Assembly: GCA_937958005.1 (NCBI GenBank) | Contig: CALGOB010000062.1 | Location: 62,001-126,000 of the forward strand | Direction: 5' to 3' | Source of the DNA: an uncultured Cyclobacteriaceae bacterium | GTDB lineage: Bacteria > Bacteroidota > Bacteroidia > Cytophagales > Cyclobacteriaceae | DNA length: 64,000 nt | In this document: positions 37,101 through 46,243 of the stretch, piece after piece | Numbering within the stretch: the stretch's first letter is position 1 | Layout of the letters: each line of letters opens with the position of its first letter | The notes under the pieces: generated by a model | What the model was told of the DNA's origin: nothing | Database searches by the model: none | What the model saw: the letters and a program-made list of their open reading frames with translations, nothing else | Program-made: the position numbers and the translations under genes

Positions 37101-37413
37101 TACCAGCGACTCCAGCTTGCTCAGTAATGTCTTCAAACTTCAACCCTCCTTTATTCAAATAGAGTTTATTACTTTTTTGATTTCCTGAAAGGTAAATATC
37201 TGGCAATCCGTCATTATTGATATCACCTATAGCTACACCTCCACCATTATAAAAATAGAGATAATCTAATATATTAAAGTCGTCAGTTTCTGTGATCTGA
37301 TTTTCAAAGTTGATCCCTGAATCTTTTTTATCCAATTTCTTGAATAAGCGATGATCTGATTTACAAGAAGCAATCATAATCAAAACAACTATCGGTATAA
37401 AAATTTTCCTCAT
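34165..37413 (-). CDS. FG-GAP/VCBS-repeat lipoprotein with ASPIC/UnbV domain (third of trio)
   Basis: A 1082-residue exported lipoprotein (signal peptide 1-17, lipobox IASC). It has many FG-GAP/VCBS-type calcium-binding loops of the DxNxDGxxD kind, e.g. IGDINNDGLPDIYL, GDVNGDGLLDIYV, DYDLDGDLDIFL and GDINMDGKMDVFFGG, in two blocks expected to form beta-propellers. Between them (about 515-590) is an ASPIC/UnbV domain, YGVGTKVYAYQGG to VNWPDRTSQ. It is a paralogue of the two upstream genes, 24 bp after the second one. The combination is common near SusC/SusD genes in Bacteroidota, but its biochemical role is not established. Confidence 0.9.
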   Translation of the reverse strand: MRKIFIPIVVLIMIASCKSDHRLFKKLDKKDSGINFENQITETDDFNILDYLYFYNGGGVAIGDINNDGLPDIYLSGNQKSNKLYLNKGGLKFEDITEQAGVAGKSDWNTGAVMGDVNGDGLLDIYVCALVGLRGLNGHNELFINNGDNTFSEKSANYNLDYDTYSSTASFLDYDLDGDLDIFLLNHAVHTQESFGHAKLRFKKSYESGDRLLRNDGGKFVDVSDSAGIYGGVNGYGLGISVADFNQDTYPDIYIGNDFHEDDYYYLNNGDGTFTESLKEYFGHTSRFSMGNDAADINHDGLPDLISLDMLPADEKVLKSSDGDDPVNIMRIRTQQYGYHYQYSRNMLQVNTGGNQFEETALLSGVSATDWSWSALFADYNQDGIQDLFISNGIPRRPNDLDYIKFVSNDQVKNKIDETKLVDQQALELMPSGAVSNYVYKGNGDLSFEDMSKDWLADEALFSTATAMGDLDNDGDIDLVINNLNSSAQILINQTNESASYLKVKFAYKLPNKYGVGTKVYAYQGGKLQYKELYPVRGFQSSSEPIIHLGFGKETKLDSLIVNWPDRTSQIMYDIALNQTISIAQKKLINRPFRIQRIKNEKIFELTKSNLGINFEHKEDRYIDFDRQKLIPYQVSDRGPATSVGDINMDGKMDVFFGGSKYKSSKWYIQSDSSFIQAKYPTIQMDSVNEEVVATIADFDSNGKNDLLIGTGGADFFNQMTPLKDRYFRQNNDGFALSSLPDAFENTSVIATCDYDQDGDLDIFMGGQAVSNDFGKIPTSRLLKNENGQFSVVENASLQNVGMVTDAIWDDYNQDGFTDLIVVGEWMSPQFFKNSRGVLEKEDVLTKKLNGLWQSVAPFDVDSDGDTDYLLGNWGKNSKFLASDASPLKMYYADFDKNKSTETIIATATEGKYYPLEGLDELVGQLVYLRKKYTSYQSFAGQTIEEIFDEKALKKAQVLEVNNLLSGYLKNENGKYKFVAFPNELQLAPVMDILVYDFDGDEKEEALLGGNYFGVKPYHGRFDSFSGALLKNETTFLKGNDIGLSLVGKSLRSLNVIEVRNKSYILVTFNNDRAQLYSLPKK

Positions 37414-37437
37414 AATTTAACCTATCAATAGGTTCTT

Positions 37438-40400
37438 TTACTTGAGTTGATAAATTTTAGGTTTTTGGTCATTAATCGCTACAAAAAGGTAGCTATCTCC
37501 ATTCTTATCTTTCAGGGTATTGATGTGTTTTACTTCGTCTCGAATAAAGAAACCACTTTCATTGTAATTTTGCCATTCAAAGTTAAGGTTACCGTCTCCC
37601 AAAAGCACATTTCCATAACTGGCATCTAATCTTGAATATTGAGGTTTAAACTCAAAGTTATTTCCTGCCATAATTAAATCTAGGTTACCATCTTGATTAA
37701 CATCCGTACAAGTAATCCCACAAACACATGAAAGTTGAACTCTATTTGGTAAAGTTTTAATTGTAAATTTCCCATTACCTTCATTAATCGCAATTACGCT
37801 TTCAGAAATATCCACTTTCTTGACTATGGTCTTATCTATAATTTCTTTACTAAATATCTGATCTACGGTCTTCTTAGAATACTCCGCTGCTTTTAAATTC
37901 TGTTTTCTTAATGAAACCATCTGACTGGTAATCTCCTTTTTCATATGTACAGGGTAGTCACCACCTGCATAATTAACTGTGGTAACTTGTTCTATAGTCC
38001 CATTATTATCAAAATCGTTGATCCACATTTTCACTGGATTTTCCTTAGAGGCTTTATATGGAATGTTACTGCCTTGATTTCCAAATATCAAATCAAGATC
38101 TCCATCTTTATCTAAATCAGCAAGTTCCAATACATTCCACCATCCAAAGAAACTATCAAGATCACTTTCCATTTTTGATATTCTACCTCTTTTAGAGGTT
38201 GTATAAACATTAGGTGTTCCCCATTCTGAAACTGTGATTAAATCCTTTCTACCATCCCCATCAAGGTCTTCCCATTTAGCATCTGTAATCATTCCTGCAT
38301 CCTTTGTATCATAGGCAAACCTTTCTGTCGCATCATTAAAGATACCATCTCCATTATTTAATAGCAATAAATGCTTTGGGTTGATTCCGTAAACACCTGG
38401 CACGCTTCTACTGCCTACAAAAAGGTCTATATCCCCATCACCATCTACATCATTAGCTGCCAAGACGGCCACATTATGCCTAGTAGAGGGTAAGTTATCA
38501 TTGACTTTCACAAAGTTTCCGTTTCCATCATTCATGTACAGTCTGATTCCATAAGATTTTTGATCTCTAATTTCATTTCCTCCAGCACCTACCATTAAAT
38601 CCTGATCTCCATCTCCATCTGCATCTAAAAAGGTTGCTGCTGTATCCTCATAGGTGGCATCAGATTCAAAAGAATTTTGAACCTTTAACTTCAATATTCC
38701 TTTTCCTTGATGCAAGTACAATTTACCTGATTGATTTTTAGCACCACCAACATATACATCTTCATTGCCATCCCCATTCACATCTGCTATAGCTAATGAA
38801 GGCCCTTCTTGGGACAACTGTTTTGCGATGAGTCCTTCCTGATCAAAATCATTGAATAAATTTTCTTTATGGGCTATCAATTGATCGTTTGGCAACTCAT
38901 CAACCAAAGTTTCAATTACCTGATTATCAATTGGTTTAAAAACCTCTAACGCATCCTGATGAGCTAGAGTAAGTGTTTGATTCACTTTTATTTTTTTCAA
39001 TACTTGTGTTTGATCATCTGGCCAAAGTACTCTGATCGAATCAACTTCAGTGACCTTGCCTAATCCAATGGTCATGTCATAATCCATAGAAGACTGGAAT
39101 CCACGTGAAGGCATTAGTTCCTGATGGATCACTTGGTCCCCAAGATAAAGGTTCAATGAGGTTCCTATGCCAAAACTGTTCTTTTCTGATCCTTTAAATT
39201 TTAGTTTCAAATAGTTGTTTTTTGTGAGTTTCTCACTGTTATTTTTAAAAACAAATGCTTTCATATTGGCATTATTGACCACTAGGTCTAAATCACCATC
39301 ATTATCTAAATCTGCATAGGCGCATCCATTGGAGAAACTAGGAATTTCTAAACCCCATTTTTTAGTAGCATCTTCAAATGTCAAATCTTTTTGATTGTGG
39401 TAGGCGTAATTTGGTATGGCTTTAATCGGCATTTTTTCAATAATAGAAAGTACATCTTCTTTTTCGCCGGTTACTACTAATTTTTGAACCACTTCGTCTG
39501 CGAAGAAATTAACAAAATCAATATCCGTTAAATCATGGTTGATCCCATTGGTTATATAAAGATCTTTATAACCATCGTTATCCATATCAAATAAGAGGCC
39601 TGCCCAACTCCAATCCGTTTTGGCTATGCCACTATGATAAGCTGTTTCTGAAAAAGTGCCATTCCCATTATTTACTTGTAAAGTATTTTGTATGTACTGC
39701 TGATAGAAATCCCTACTCTGTTTGAGTTTAAACACATTATATCCTTCAAATTCCATCACACTCTTAATCCTTTGATCCTCTTCTGGAAGCATGTCTGTTA
39801 TGAAAATATCATTTAATCCATCGTTATTGATGTCTGCCATGTCAACACCCATTGCGGATAAACAGAGGTGGGATGTCCATTTTTTAATTTCTTCTGAAAA
39901 AGTACCATCTTGGTTATTGATATAAAGGTAGTCACGCTCATAAAAATCATTAGAGATATAAATATCAGGATATAAATCTTCATTTATATCAGTCACATAG
40001 ATCCCTAAGCCAAAACCTATAAGGCTACCATAAATCCCTGCTTCTTCAGTAACATCTACAAATTTTCCATTATCATTTCTCAGCAACAAATCACCTACTC
40101 CCTTAAAAATATCTGGGACGTCCCAGTCTTTTGCCCTGATGTGTCTATTTGCTGCATACCCCAGGCTGCTTACAGGAATGCTGCTATTGTTTAAGATATA
40201 AGCATCTAAATCTCCATCTTTATCATAATCAAAAAAAGAAGTCTGGGTCGTAAAACCAGTCTTAGCCAAGTTGTATTCTGCAGCCTTCTCAGTAAATGTA
40301 AGATCGCCGTTATTAATATACAGATCATTATCATGGTTATTACCTTTAGGGGTACCTGCATTACTCACATAAATATCCAATAAACCATCTTGGTTTATAT

Positions 40401-40782
40401 CTACCATCACCACCCCAGTAGACCAAGGCTTGTTACCCGATACGCCAGCCTTATTTGAAATTTCTTCAAATTTGAAATCCCCCTGATTGATATAAAGTTT
40501 ATTGGGGCCCATATTAGCAGTCATGTAAACGTCTGCCAACCCATCGTTATTCAAATCCCCTATAGCAACACCCCCACCATTATAAAAATTTCTATATTTG
40601 AAAACATTAAAGTCTTTTTGGTTTTCTACTTCATTGTTAAAATATATCCCTGTGCTCTCTGGCGAAAGAGCTGTAAACAGCGTAAGCGCTTGTTCTTCTT
40701 TTTGTACTTTATCAATATTACTTCCACATGAATAAACTAGCGTAGTAAATATTAAAAAACTTAATAATCGAATCTTATCCAT
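37438..40782 (-). CDS. FG-GAP/VCBS-repeat lipoprotein with ASPIC/UnbV domain (second of trio)
   Basis: A 1114-residue exported lipoprotein (lipobox VYSC, Cys19). The first propeller block starts with YNGGGVAIGDLNNDGLADVYMT and has repeated Asp-rich loops (VDINQDGLLDIYV, DYDKDGDLDAYI, DINNDGLNDIFI). The ASPIC/UnbV domain is at about 540-610 (FGIGTSLNLYLGD to VLWPDDQTQ), and a second block follows (IADVNGDGNEDVYVGG, DADGDGDQDLMVG). Same architecture as its neighbours. It lies 6 bp downstream of the first trio gene, so they are surely co-transcribed. It probably sits at the cell surface, with glycan or protein binding as the likely job; no enzyme motif is seen. Confidence 0.9.
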   Translation of the reverse strand: MDKIRLLSFLIFTTLVYSCGSNIDKVQKEEQALTLFTALSPESTGIYFNNEVENQKDFNVFKYRNFYNGGGVAIGDLNNDGLADVYMTANMGPNKLYINQGDFKFEEISNKAGVSGNKPWSTGVVMVDINQDGLLDIYVSNAGTPKGNNHDNDLYINNGDLTFTEKAAEYNLAKTGFTTQTSFFDYDKDGDLDAYILNNSSIPVSSLGYAANRHIRAKDWDVPDIFKGVGDLLLRNDNGKFVDVTEEAGIYGSLIGFGLGIYVTDINEDLYPDIYISNDFYERDYLYINNQDGTFSEEIKKWTSHLCLSAMGVDMADINNDGLNDIFITDMLPEEDQRIKSVMEFEGYNVFKLKQSRDFYQQYIQNTLQVNNGNGTFSETAYHSGIAKTDWSWAGLLFDMDNDGYKDLYITNGINHDLTDIDFVNFFADEVVQKLVVTGEKEDVLSIIEKMPIKAIPNYAYHNQKDLTFEDATKKWGLEIPSFSNGCAYADLDNDGDLDLVVNNANMKAFVFKNNSEKLTKNNYLKLKFKGSEKNSFGIGTSLNLYLGDQVIHQELMPSRGFQSSMDYDMTIGLGKVTEVDSIRVLWPDDQTQVLKKIKVNQTLTLAHQDALEVFKPIDNQVIETLVDELPNDQLIAHKENLFNDFDQEGLIAKQLSQEGPSLAIADVNGDGNEDVYVGGAKNQSGKLYLHQGKGILKLKVQNSFESDATYEDTAATFLDADGDGDQDLMVGAGGNEIRDQKSYGIRLYMNDGNGNFVKVNDNLPSTRHNVAVLAANDVDGDGDIDLFVGSRSVPGVYGINPKHLLLLNNGDGIFNDATERFAYDTKDAGMITDAKWEDLDGDGRKDLITVSEWGTPNVYTTSKRGRISKMESDLDSFFGWWNVLELADLDKDGDLDLIFGNQGSNIPYKASKENPVKMWINDFDNNGTIEQVTTVNYAGGDYPVHMKKEITSQMVSLRKQNLKAAEYSKKTVDQIFSKEIIDKTIVKKVDISESVIAINEGNGKFTIKTLPNRVQLSCVCGITCTDVNQDGNLDLIMAGNNFEFKPQYSRLDASYGNVLLGDGNLNFEWQNYNESGFFIRDEVKHINTLKDKNGDSYLFVAINDQKPKIYQLK

Positions 40783-40788
40783 TCTTTC

Positions 40789-43700
40789 TTAATTTTCCAA
40801 AAACAGGGGTTTTCCATTGTTTTTGGAGATAATAAAATATTCTTTTTCTCCTATCTTTATAGGGGCAATATCCCTGATAGGCCCATCTAAATTCATTTGA
40901 TGGATTGTACTCTTAAAAAATCCCTTGCCATCATTTAATAGCATAGTTCCATGAGAAGCATCTTGTCTTCCTAATTGGGTATTAATTTCATAGGCATTCC
41001 CAGCTAAAAAGACATCCATATACCCATCCTTATTAAAATCCTTTAATGTAAGCGTATTTACAGTAGATACTTGTGCTTCTACCGGCAAAGTTAATTGCTT
41101 AAATGTATTATTTCCTTGATTTTCAAAGTATGTGCTAGCCAATTGGTACACTTCTTTTTTTTCAGCATCTTCCAGGTTTTGCTTTCCAAAAAGCTCTGTT
41201 AGGCTAGCATTTGCAAAACTCTCATATGAAAGGTACTTTTTATTTAAAAAAGGTAATTGTTTAGTTAATTCATCCTTAGTTGCCAGTGTGGTTTGTTGAC
41301 CTTGATAGAAATAAGAAATTATAGGATCTATCTTATCATTCCCATCAAAATCATTTCTATAGAGTGTAATAGGTTCTTTAAGCGACGCCGTGATTCTTGT
41401 ATTCAAGCCCCAGTTTCCTGCTATGATATCCTGATCACCGTCTTTATCAAAATCATAGACTTTTACGGCATTCCACCAACCATTGCTTTCGTCTAAATTA
41501 CTTTTTCTTTTACTAAGTGATTTTCCATCATTCATAAAAAGACTAACAGGCATCCAATTCCCAACTACGACCAGATCTTCAAAACCATCTCCATTGATAT
41601 CAACAACGGAAATATCTTCTACTAATCCACATTGTTTAAATGAGCGAGCATAGCTATCTGTAATATCTAAAAACTGTCCTTTCCCATTATTCTCTAACAG
41701 GTAATTCCTGCTTACTTTTCCATATTCAAACGGAGTTGTATTAGAGCCTATTACTAAGTCTTGATCTCCATCATTTTCAAGATCTATACTCTTGACTATA
41801 GACGCATTTACAAACAATGAAGTAAACTGGGTACTATCTTTCATAAATACTCCTTGATTATTTAGATATAATCTGGGAGCTACTTCCTTACCAACATTAA
41901 ACTCATTCCCAGCGGCGATTACTATTAGGTCTAAATCCCCATCATTGTCACAATCAAAAAACAAATGATCAACATCTTCACTTTTAGCATCTTGGTCAAA
42001 TAGTTCTTGCTGCACAGGGGAAAAACTCCCCGAATCAGACTGAAAAAACAATCTACTCGACTGCCATTTAGCTCCCGAAATGAAAACATCTTCTAAACCA
42101 TCCTGATTAACATCTGCCACACTCACAGAAGGCCCTTCATTTCCTTTTCCGAAAGGAATCAATGGTTCTCTATCAAATTCCAAAGTAGTTTTTTCTTGAT
42201 GTTCAAAATCTATTAAATAGCTTTCTTTTTGAGTCTTGCTATTTTTTCGCTCTTTAAAGTAATTACCTTTAGCCTGTTCAAAATCCAGTATAATTGATTG
42301 GTTTACTAGAAGGTTCTTTTTAGTCTCAAACTTCCCTCCTGGCCATATAACTTGTACAGAATCAATCACCTGCACCGTATCAAGTCCAATGGTCAAAACA
42401 GGGGGTAAAGCGGATAAATATGGATTAGAGGTAAAATTTTCTTCTGCTATGGAAAACCTTCCTGCATAAACTTTCACCTTGGCCCCTTCACCGAATAGAT
42501 TACCATAAGGCCCTTTAAATTTGAATTGAATATACTTCTTCTCTGGTGCTACTTCGTTTTTAAAAATGGAGGCTGGTTCATTAACGTTATTGATTACTAA
42601 ATCCAGATCACCATCGTTATCAAGATCCACATAAACTGCTCCATTACTAAAGGAAGGCTTTGCATCAAACCAATTATTAGTGACATCTTCAAAAATCGCA
42701 TCTCCTTTATTTCTGTAAGCATAATTAGTCACTTTAATTTCAGGCAGCTTCTCGGCAAAAATCAGACTTTCGTCTGTTGGCCCTTCATTCAATTTACGTT
42801 GAATTTCATCGTTGGCAATGAAGCTAATAAAATCCATATCATTAGTTGCTCCTTTTATACCATTGGTCACAAACAAATCACGATAGCCATCTCTGTCAAA
42901 ATCAGCTCCTAAAACAGACCAAGACCAATCTGTAGCTGCAACACCTGATAAATTGGCTTGCTCCCCAAAAGTCCCCTTTCCATTATTCATATGTAACGAA
43001 TTCTGCATATACTGTGGAGCATAGCCATTTTTTAAATAATAATTGTAAATAGAATAACCATCATCATTACCTGATGTTTTGTAAGTTGCTAGTTTTTGGG
43101 GTAACATATCCAATTCAAAAATATCTGCCCATCCGTCGTTATTCAAGTCAGATATTAAGTTTCCCATTGAGAAATGAGAGGTATGACCTAGTACATTTTC
43201 GTCATTTGTAATTAACTCTTTAAATTTTCCATTTTGCTGATTGATGTAGAGATAATCATTTTCAAAAAAATCATTACTCACATAAATATCTGGGTATCCA
43301 TCATTATTTAAATCACCTAAAGAAGCATCTAATCCGTAACCAATAAGTCCTTGGTAAATACCGCTTTCGTGAGAGATATCTTTAAATTTTCCATGATCAT
43401 TTCTATATAATTTATCTCCCGAAAAGTTGTCAAACTCTTGTCTTTTTTTCCCTTTTCCATAAGATCTATTAGGATGTACCGAATGGTTTAACAGAAATAG
43501 ATCAAGGTCATTGTCTAGGTCATAATCAAAAAAAAGAGCTTTGGTAGAAAAACTGACTAAATCTAATCCGTAGGCTTCTGATAGTTCTTTATAATGAGGG
43601 ATTCCATTTTCATCTATCCCTTGATTGACATAAAGTAAATTATTTCCTTCAATAGAACGGTATGCCCCTATTTTACAAATGTATAAATCCAAAAGTCCAT

Positions 43701-44082
43701 CCTGGTTAATGTCTACCTGACTCACACTGGTAGACCAGTTCTCTTCGTTTTTTATCCCTGAAACAGTTGTAACATCTTGAAAAGTAAAATTGCCTTTGTT
43801 AAGGTAAAGCTTATCTGACACTTGGTTTCCTACAAAATAAAGATCAATCAATCCGTCATTGTTATAATCTCCAGCAGCAACTCCTGCACCATTATAATAA
43901 TACAAATAAGTCAGAATGTTAAGCTCCTGGGTTGGCACTAATGTATTCTCAAAATGGACACCTGTTATACTAGGTTCTAATTCAATAAAGTACTCCTTTT
44001 CACTATGGCAGCCAAATAGTATGCAAAACCACCCTAATAAAATTAAGTGATCATATTTAATTTTGGGAAAGTACTGGCTCAT
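40789..44082 (-). CDS. FG-GAP/VCBS-repeat lipoprotein with ASPIC/UnbV domain (first of trio)
   Basis: A 1097-residue member of the same paralogous set. I chose the ATG at 44080-44082 (MSQYFPKIKYDHLILLGW), which gives a lipoprotein signal ending in ILFGC; a TTG at 44118 would only add 12 residues. It has the opening YYYNGAGVAAGDYNNDGLIDLYFVG, repeated DxDxDG loops (DYDLDNDLDLFL, DLNNDGYPDIYV, DLDNDGDLDLVI), an ASPIC/UnbV-like domain (about 530-600, FGEGAKVKVYAG to VIWPGGKF) and a second propeller block. The RGFQSS motif seen in its paralogues is replaced by NPYLSALPP, so this copy has diverged there. Confidence 0.88.
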   Translation of the reverse strand: MSQYFPKIKYDHLILLGWFCILFGCHSEKEYFIELEPSITGVHFENTLVPTQELNILTYLYYYNGAGVAAGDYNNDGLIDLYFVGNQVSDKLYLNKGNFTFQDVTTVSGIKNEENWSTSVSQVDINQDGLLDLYICKIGAYRSIEGNNLLYVNQGIDENGIPHYKELSEAYGLDLVSFSTKALFFDYDLDNDLDLFLLNHSVHPNRSYGKGKKRQEFDNFSGDKLYRNDHGKFKDISHESGIYQGLIGYGLDASLGDLNNDGYPDIYVSNDFFENDYLYINQQNGKFKELITNDENVLGHTSHFSMGNLISDLNNDGWADIFELDMLPQKLATYKTSGNDDGYSIYNYYLKNGYAPQYMQNSLHMNNGKGTFGEQANLSGVAATDWSWSVLGADFDRDGYRDLFVTNGIKGATNDMDFISFIANDEIQRKLNEGPTDESLIFAEKLPEIKVTNYAYRNKGDAIFEDVTNNWFDAKPSFSNGAVYVDLDNDGDLDLVINNVNEPASIFKNEVAPEKKYIQFKFKGPYGNLFGEGAKVKVYAGRFSIAEENFTSNPYLSALPPVLTIGLDTVQVIDSVQVIWPGGKFETKKNLLVNQSIILDFEQAKGNYFKERKNSKTQKESYLIDFEHQEKTTLEFDREPLIPFGKGNEGPSVSVADVNQDGLEDVFISGAKWQSSRLFFQSDSGSFSPVQQELFDQDAKSEDVDHLFFDCDNDGDLDLIVIAAGNEFNVGKEVAPRLYLNNQGVFMKDSTQFTSLFVNASIVKSIDLENDGDQDLVIGSNTTPFEYGKVSRNYLLENNGKGQFLDITDSYARSFKQCGLVEDISVVDINGDGFEDLVVVGNWMPVSLFMNDGKSLSKRKSNLDESNGWWNAVKVYDFDKDGDQDIIAGNWGLNTRITASLKEPITLYRNDFDGNDKIDPIISYFYQGQQTTLATKDELTKQLPFLNKKYLSYESFANASLTELFGKQNLEDAEKKEVYQLASTYFENQGNNTFKQLTLPVEAQVSTVNTLTLKDFNKDGYMDVFLAGNAYEINTQLGRQDASHGTMLLNDGKGFFKSTIHQMNLDGPIRDIAPIKIGEKEYFIISKNNGKPLFLEN

Positions 44083-44526
44083 TGGATACAAAAAATAAAA
44101 TTCATAGACACCAAGCAATAGTCATTTTCGTGATAGGTTTGTCTCCTTTCTATAACCTTATTAATTGAAAGAGTAAATAATTAGTAATGATTCACTTGAA
44201 ACCTTTCGCTTAAGTTACGGAATAGATTGGTAAAAATAATTCAATCGAAACAATCTTTATTCGTTATTAAATAAATATCATGTGATTGATTCTTAATATA
44301 AAACTTGGTAAAACAGGTATGATACCAATTTAGATTTATAAGAACGCATATCTATTAGCAGATTTATATTTATCATGCGTTAAAAGTACTCACTATAGCG
44401 ATGCTATGTTTACGTTTTTTGTCCAAGCAGGAAACTACTTTATCAAAAGCAAATTTACTAAAATATCTTATACGCACTAACAAACATAAATCGGTATAAC
44501 TCGGTTCAATTCAAGAAGTAAAAACC
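44083..44526. other. Intergenic interval upstream of the repeat-lipoprotein trio
   Basis: No gene is seen. It must hold any separate promoter of the trio, because a terminator stands between susD and this region. It contains the candidate MITE at 44320-44499 and one TGATTCTTAA half-site at 44287-44296 that is identical to one arm of the inverted repeat in the susC promoter region. No convincing TAnnTTTG box was found at usual distance on the minus strand. Confidence 0.5.
44320..44499. mobile_element. Candidate MITE with imperfect terminal inverted repeats
   Basis: The left end ATACCAATTTAGATTTAT (44322-44339) and the reverse complement of the right end, ATACCGATTTATGTTTG, share most positions over about 20-25 bp; GCAT/GCGT echoes lie further in. 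The roughly 180-bp interior has no open frame. This arrangement looks like a small non-autonomous element between susD and the trio, but only one copy is in the window and target duplications are unclear. Confidence 0.35.
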
Positions 44527-44555
44527 TAAAAAAAGAGGGCAAATGCCCTCTTTTT
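44527..44555 (-). terminator. Intrinsic terminator downstream of susD
   Basis: Stem AGAGGGC/GCCCTCT with an AAAT loop, flanked by seven A on the left (44527-44533) and five T on the right. Read on the minus strand it is a GC-rich hairpin followed by seven T, 47 bp after the susD stop. It is symmetrical, so it could work in both directions. It separates susCD from the downstream lipoprotein trio. Confidence 0.85.
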
Positions 44556-44601
44556 ATTAATCTATACTTTAACCTGATATAAACAGGCTTTATTTTTATT
44601 C

Positions 44602-46209
44602 TTAATAACCTGGGTTTTGTTGTAAGTTAGGGTTATTAATTAAAGAACTTCTTGGAATAGGAAATAATTCTCTATCAGGGTTGTTAATAGCAGCTTCATT
44701 CTTAAATTCCCAATTTCTTGTATATCTACCAAAACGGATTAAGTCATTTCTCCTCCAATGTTCCATATACAATTCTCTTCCTCTTTCATCTATTAGATCT
44801 TGTTCTGTCACTGTAGCTAATTCTGACGCATTCCTAATTGATCTTAAAGCATTAACATCAGCAGTAGGGTCTTGTCCTATTCTCATTCGTGCTTCTGCCC
44901 TCAATAAATGCGCATCAGAAAATCTAAAAACAATTTCATGATTTACTCCATTTCCATTTGTAACAAATCTTGGATTATATTTGATCATTCTAATTCCATT
45001 ACGTTCATTACTTCCACTCAAACTTGGATAGTCTCTTGTGAAGATCAATGGATCACCTGGTCTATCATTCAATGGAGTACCAGTCACATCAAATTGCTGC
45101 CCAATTAAAAAACCGAACCCAACTTCAGAACCATCAGCAAAGCCATCTAAAACACCATCAGTTTCCCTATCTGTTCCTCCATTTACTTCTGCTAATGGCA
45201 ATCCAATTGTAGGAACAAATCCTCTTCTTTCTTCTTGTCCACTACCCACAACATTGGTGTTTGGGTCTCCTTCAAAAAGATCATAAAATTCTGCTAATGT
45301 ACTAAATCCATTCCATCCACCACCTGCAATTTCAGGAGCTTGGTTATAATGAAGACCATTCCACATTCTGTTACCAGTATTAGTCTCTAAAAACCAAATG
45401 GTCTCATTATCTACACTTGCTTCAAACAGTTCAAAGAAACCCGCCTCTAAACTAAATCCGTCACTTTCTATTGAGTTTACTGCCTCTATTACTGCTTGCA
45501 TATTTGCAGGACTTGGAGTACCCGATCCATCATAAATATGTGCATTAATCAAAACTTTAGCAAGCAAAAGATTAGCTGCTGCTCGGTTTACTCTGTTATT
45601 AGCAGCTCCAGGACCCCTAACAGGTAAATTTGGCAAAGCAGCCCTTATATCGCTTAACACAAATTCCATTGCTTCTGTCCTTGACATAACTCTTGGTAAG
45701 ATATTTGGTCCTTCATCAACTTCTCTAAATGGAGCAACACCAAAAAGGTCAAGTATAATCCACATACTGAAAGCTCTGATAAATTGAGCTTCAGCCTTCA
45801 GGACAGGTAACTCTCCTTCAGAAGTTTCCACACTTCTTTCATCCAAAATCTGAGTAGCTCTAAAGACATTTTGATTAAACTGAGACCAAACAGTCAATAT
45901 ATGATTATGCTCGGAACTCCAAGTATGATCATGCAATTGTCTCCATATACCATTATCTCCCCAATCCGTACCTCTAGTTGGAACAAGTAGTTCATCTGTA
46001 GTCACTTCATTCAATGCAAAAAGATTTGCTTGATCTCCAATTTGACCATTTAAACTATTATATAAATCTGCTACAGAAGATGAAACATCAGCAATTCCAG
46101 AAATCCCATCAAGAATGATAGAGTCCGTTGGTTCAATCTCCAAATCACAAGACATAACCATGAGTAATGGCAATATCCATATTTTCCTCACTATTTTTTC
46201 AAAACTCAT
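44602..46209 (-). CDS. susD: SusD/RagB-family nutrient-binding outer-membrane lipoprotein
   Basis: A 535-residue surface lipoprotein (lipobox VMSC, Cys21) that forms the lid of a SusC transporter and binds the incoming glycan or peptide. It has the SusD N-terminal region (LDGISGIADVSSSVADLYNSLNG), TPR-type helices (LKAEAQFIRAFSMWIILDLFG) and the typical C-terminus FRFSDAHLLRAEARMR to NNPNLQQNPGY, with DERGRELYMEHWRRNDLIRFG. It lies 34 bp after susC. The ligand cannot be told from the sequence; RagB/SusD homologues can also bind peptides. The symbol denotes the family only. Confidence 0.93.
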   Translation of the reverse strand: MSFEKIVRKIWILPLLMVMSCDLEIEPTDSIILDGISGIADVSSSVADLYNSLNGQIGDQANLFALNEVTTDELLVPTRGTDWGDNGIWRQLHDHTWSSEHNHILTVWSQFNQNVFRATQILDERSVETSEGELPVLKAEAQFIRAFSMWIILDLFGVAPFREVDEGPNILPRVMSRTEAMEFVLSDIRAALPNLPVRGPGAANNRVNRAAANLLLAKVLINAHIYDGSGTPSPANMQAVIEAVNSIESDGFSLEAGFFELFEASVDNETIWFLETNTGNRMWNGLHYNQAPEIAGGGWNGFSTLAEFYDLFEGDPNTNVVGSGQEERRGFVPTIGLPLAEVNGGTDRETDGVLDGFADGSEVGFGFLIGQQFDVTGTPLNDRPGDPLIFTRDYPSLSGSNERNGIRMIKYNPRFVTNGNGVNHEIVFRFSDAHLLRAEARMRIGQDPTADVNALRSIRNASELATVTEQDLIDERGRELYMEHWRRNDLIRFGRYTRNWEFKNEAAINNPDRELFPIPRSSLINNPNLQQNPGY

Positions 46210-46243
46210 TTTTATATTTTTTTTTAAATTTTATTAATTAATC

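Noticed and set aside
44083-44526. LacI operator upstream of the lipoprotein trio
   Set aside because: No sequence here fits TGnAAnCGnTTnCA; nearby CG-containing stretches miss several fixed positions.
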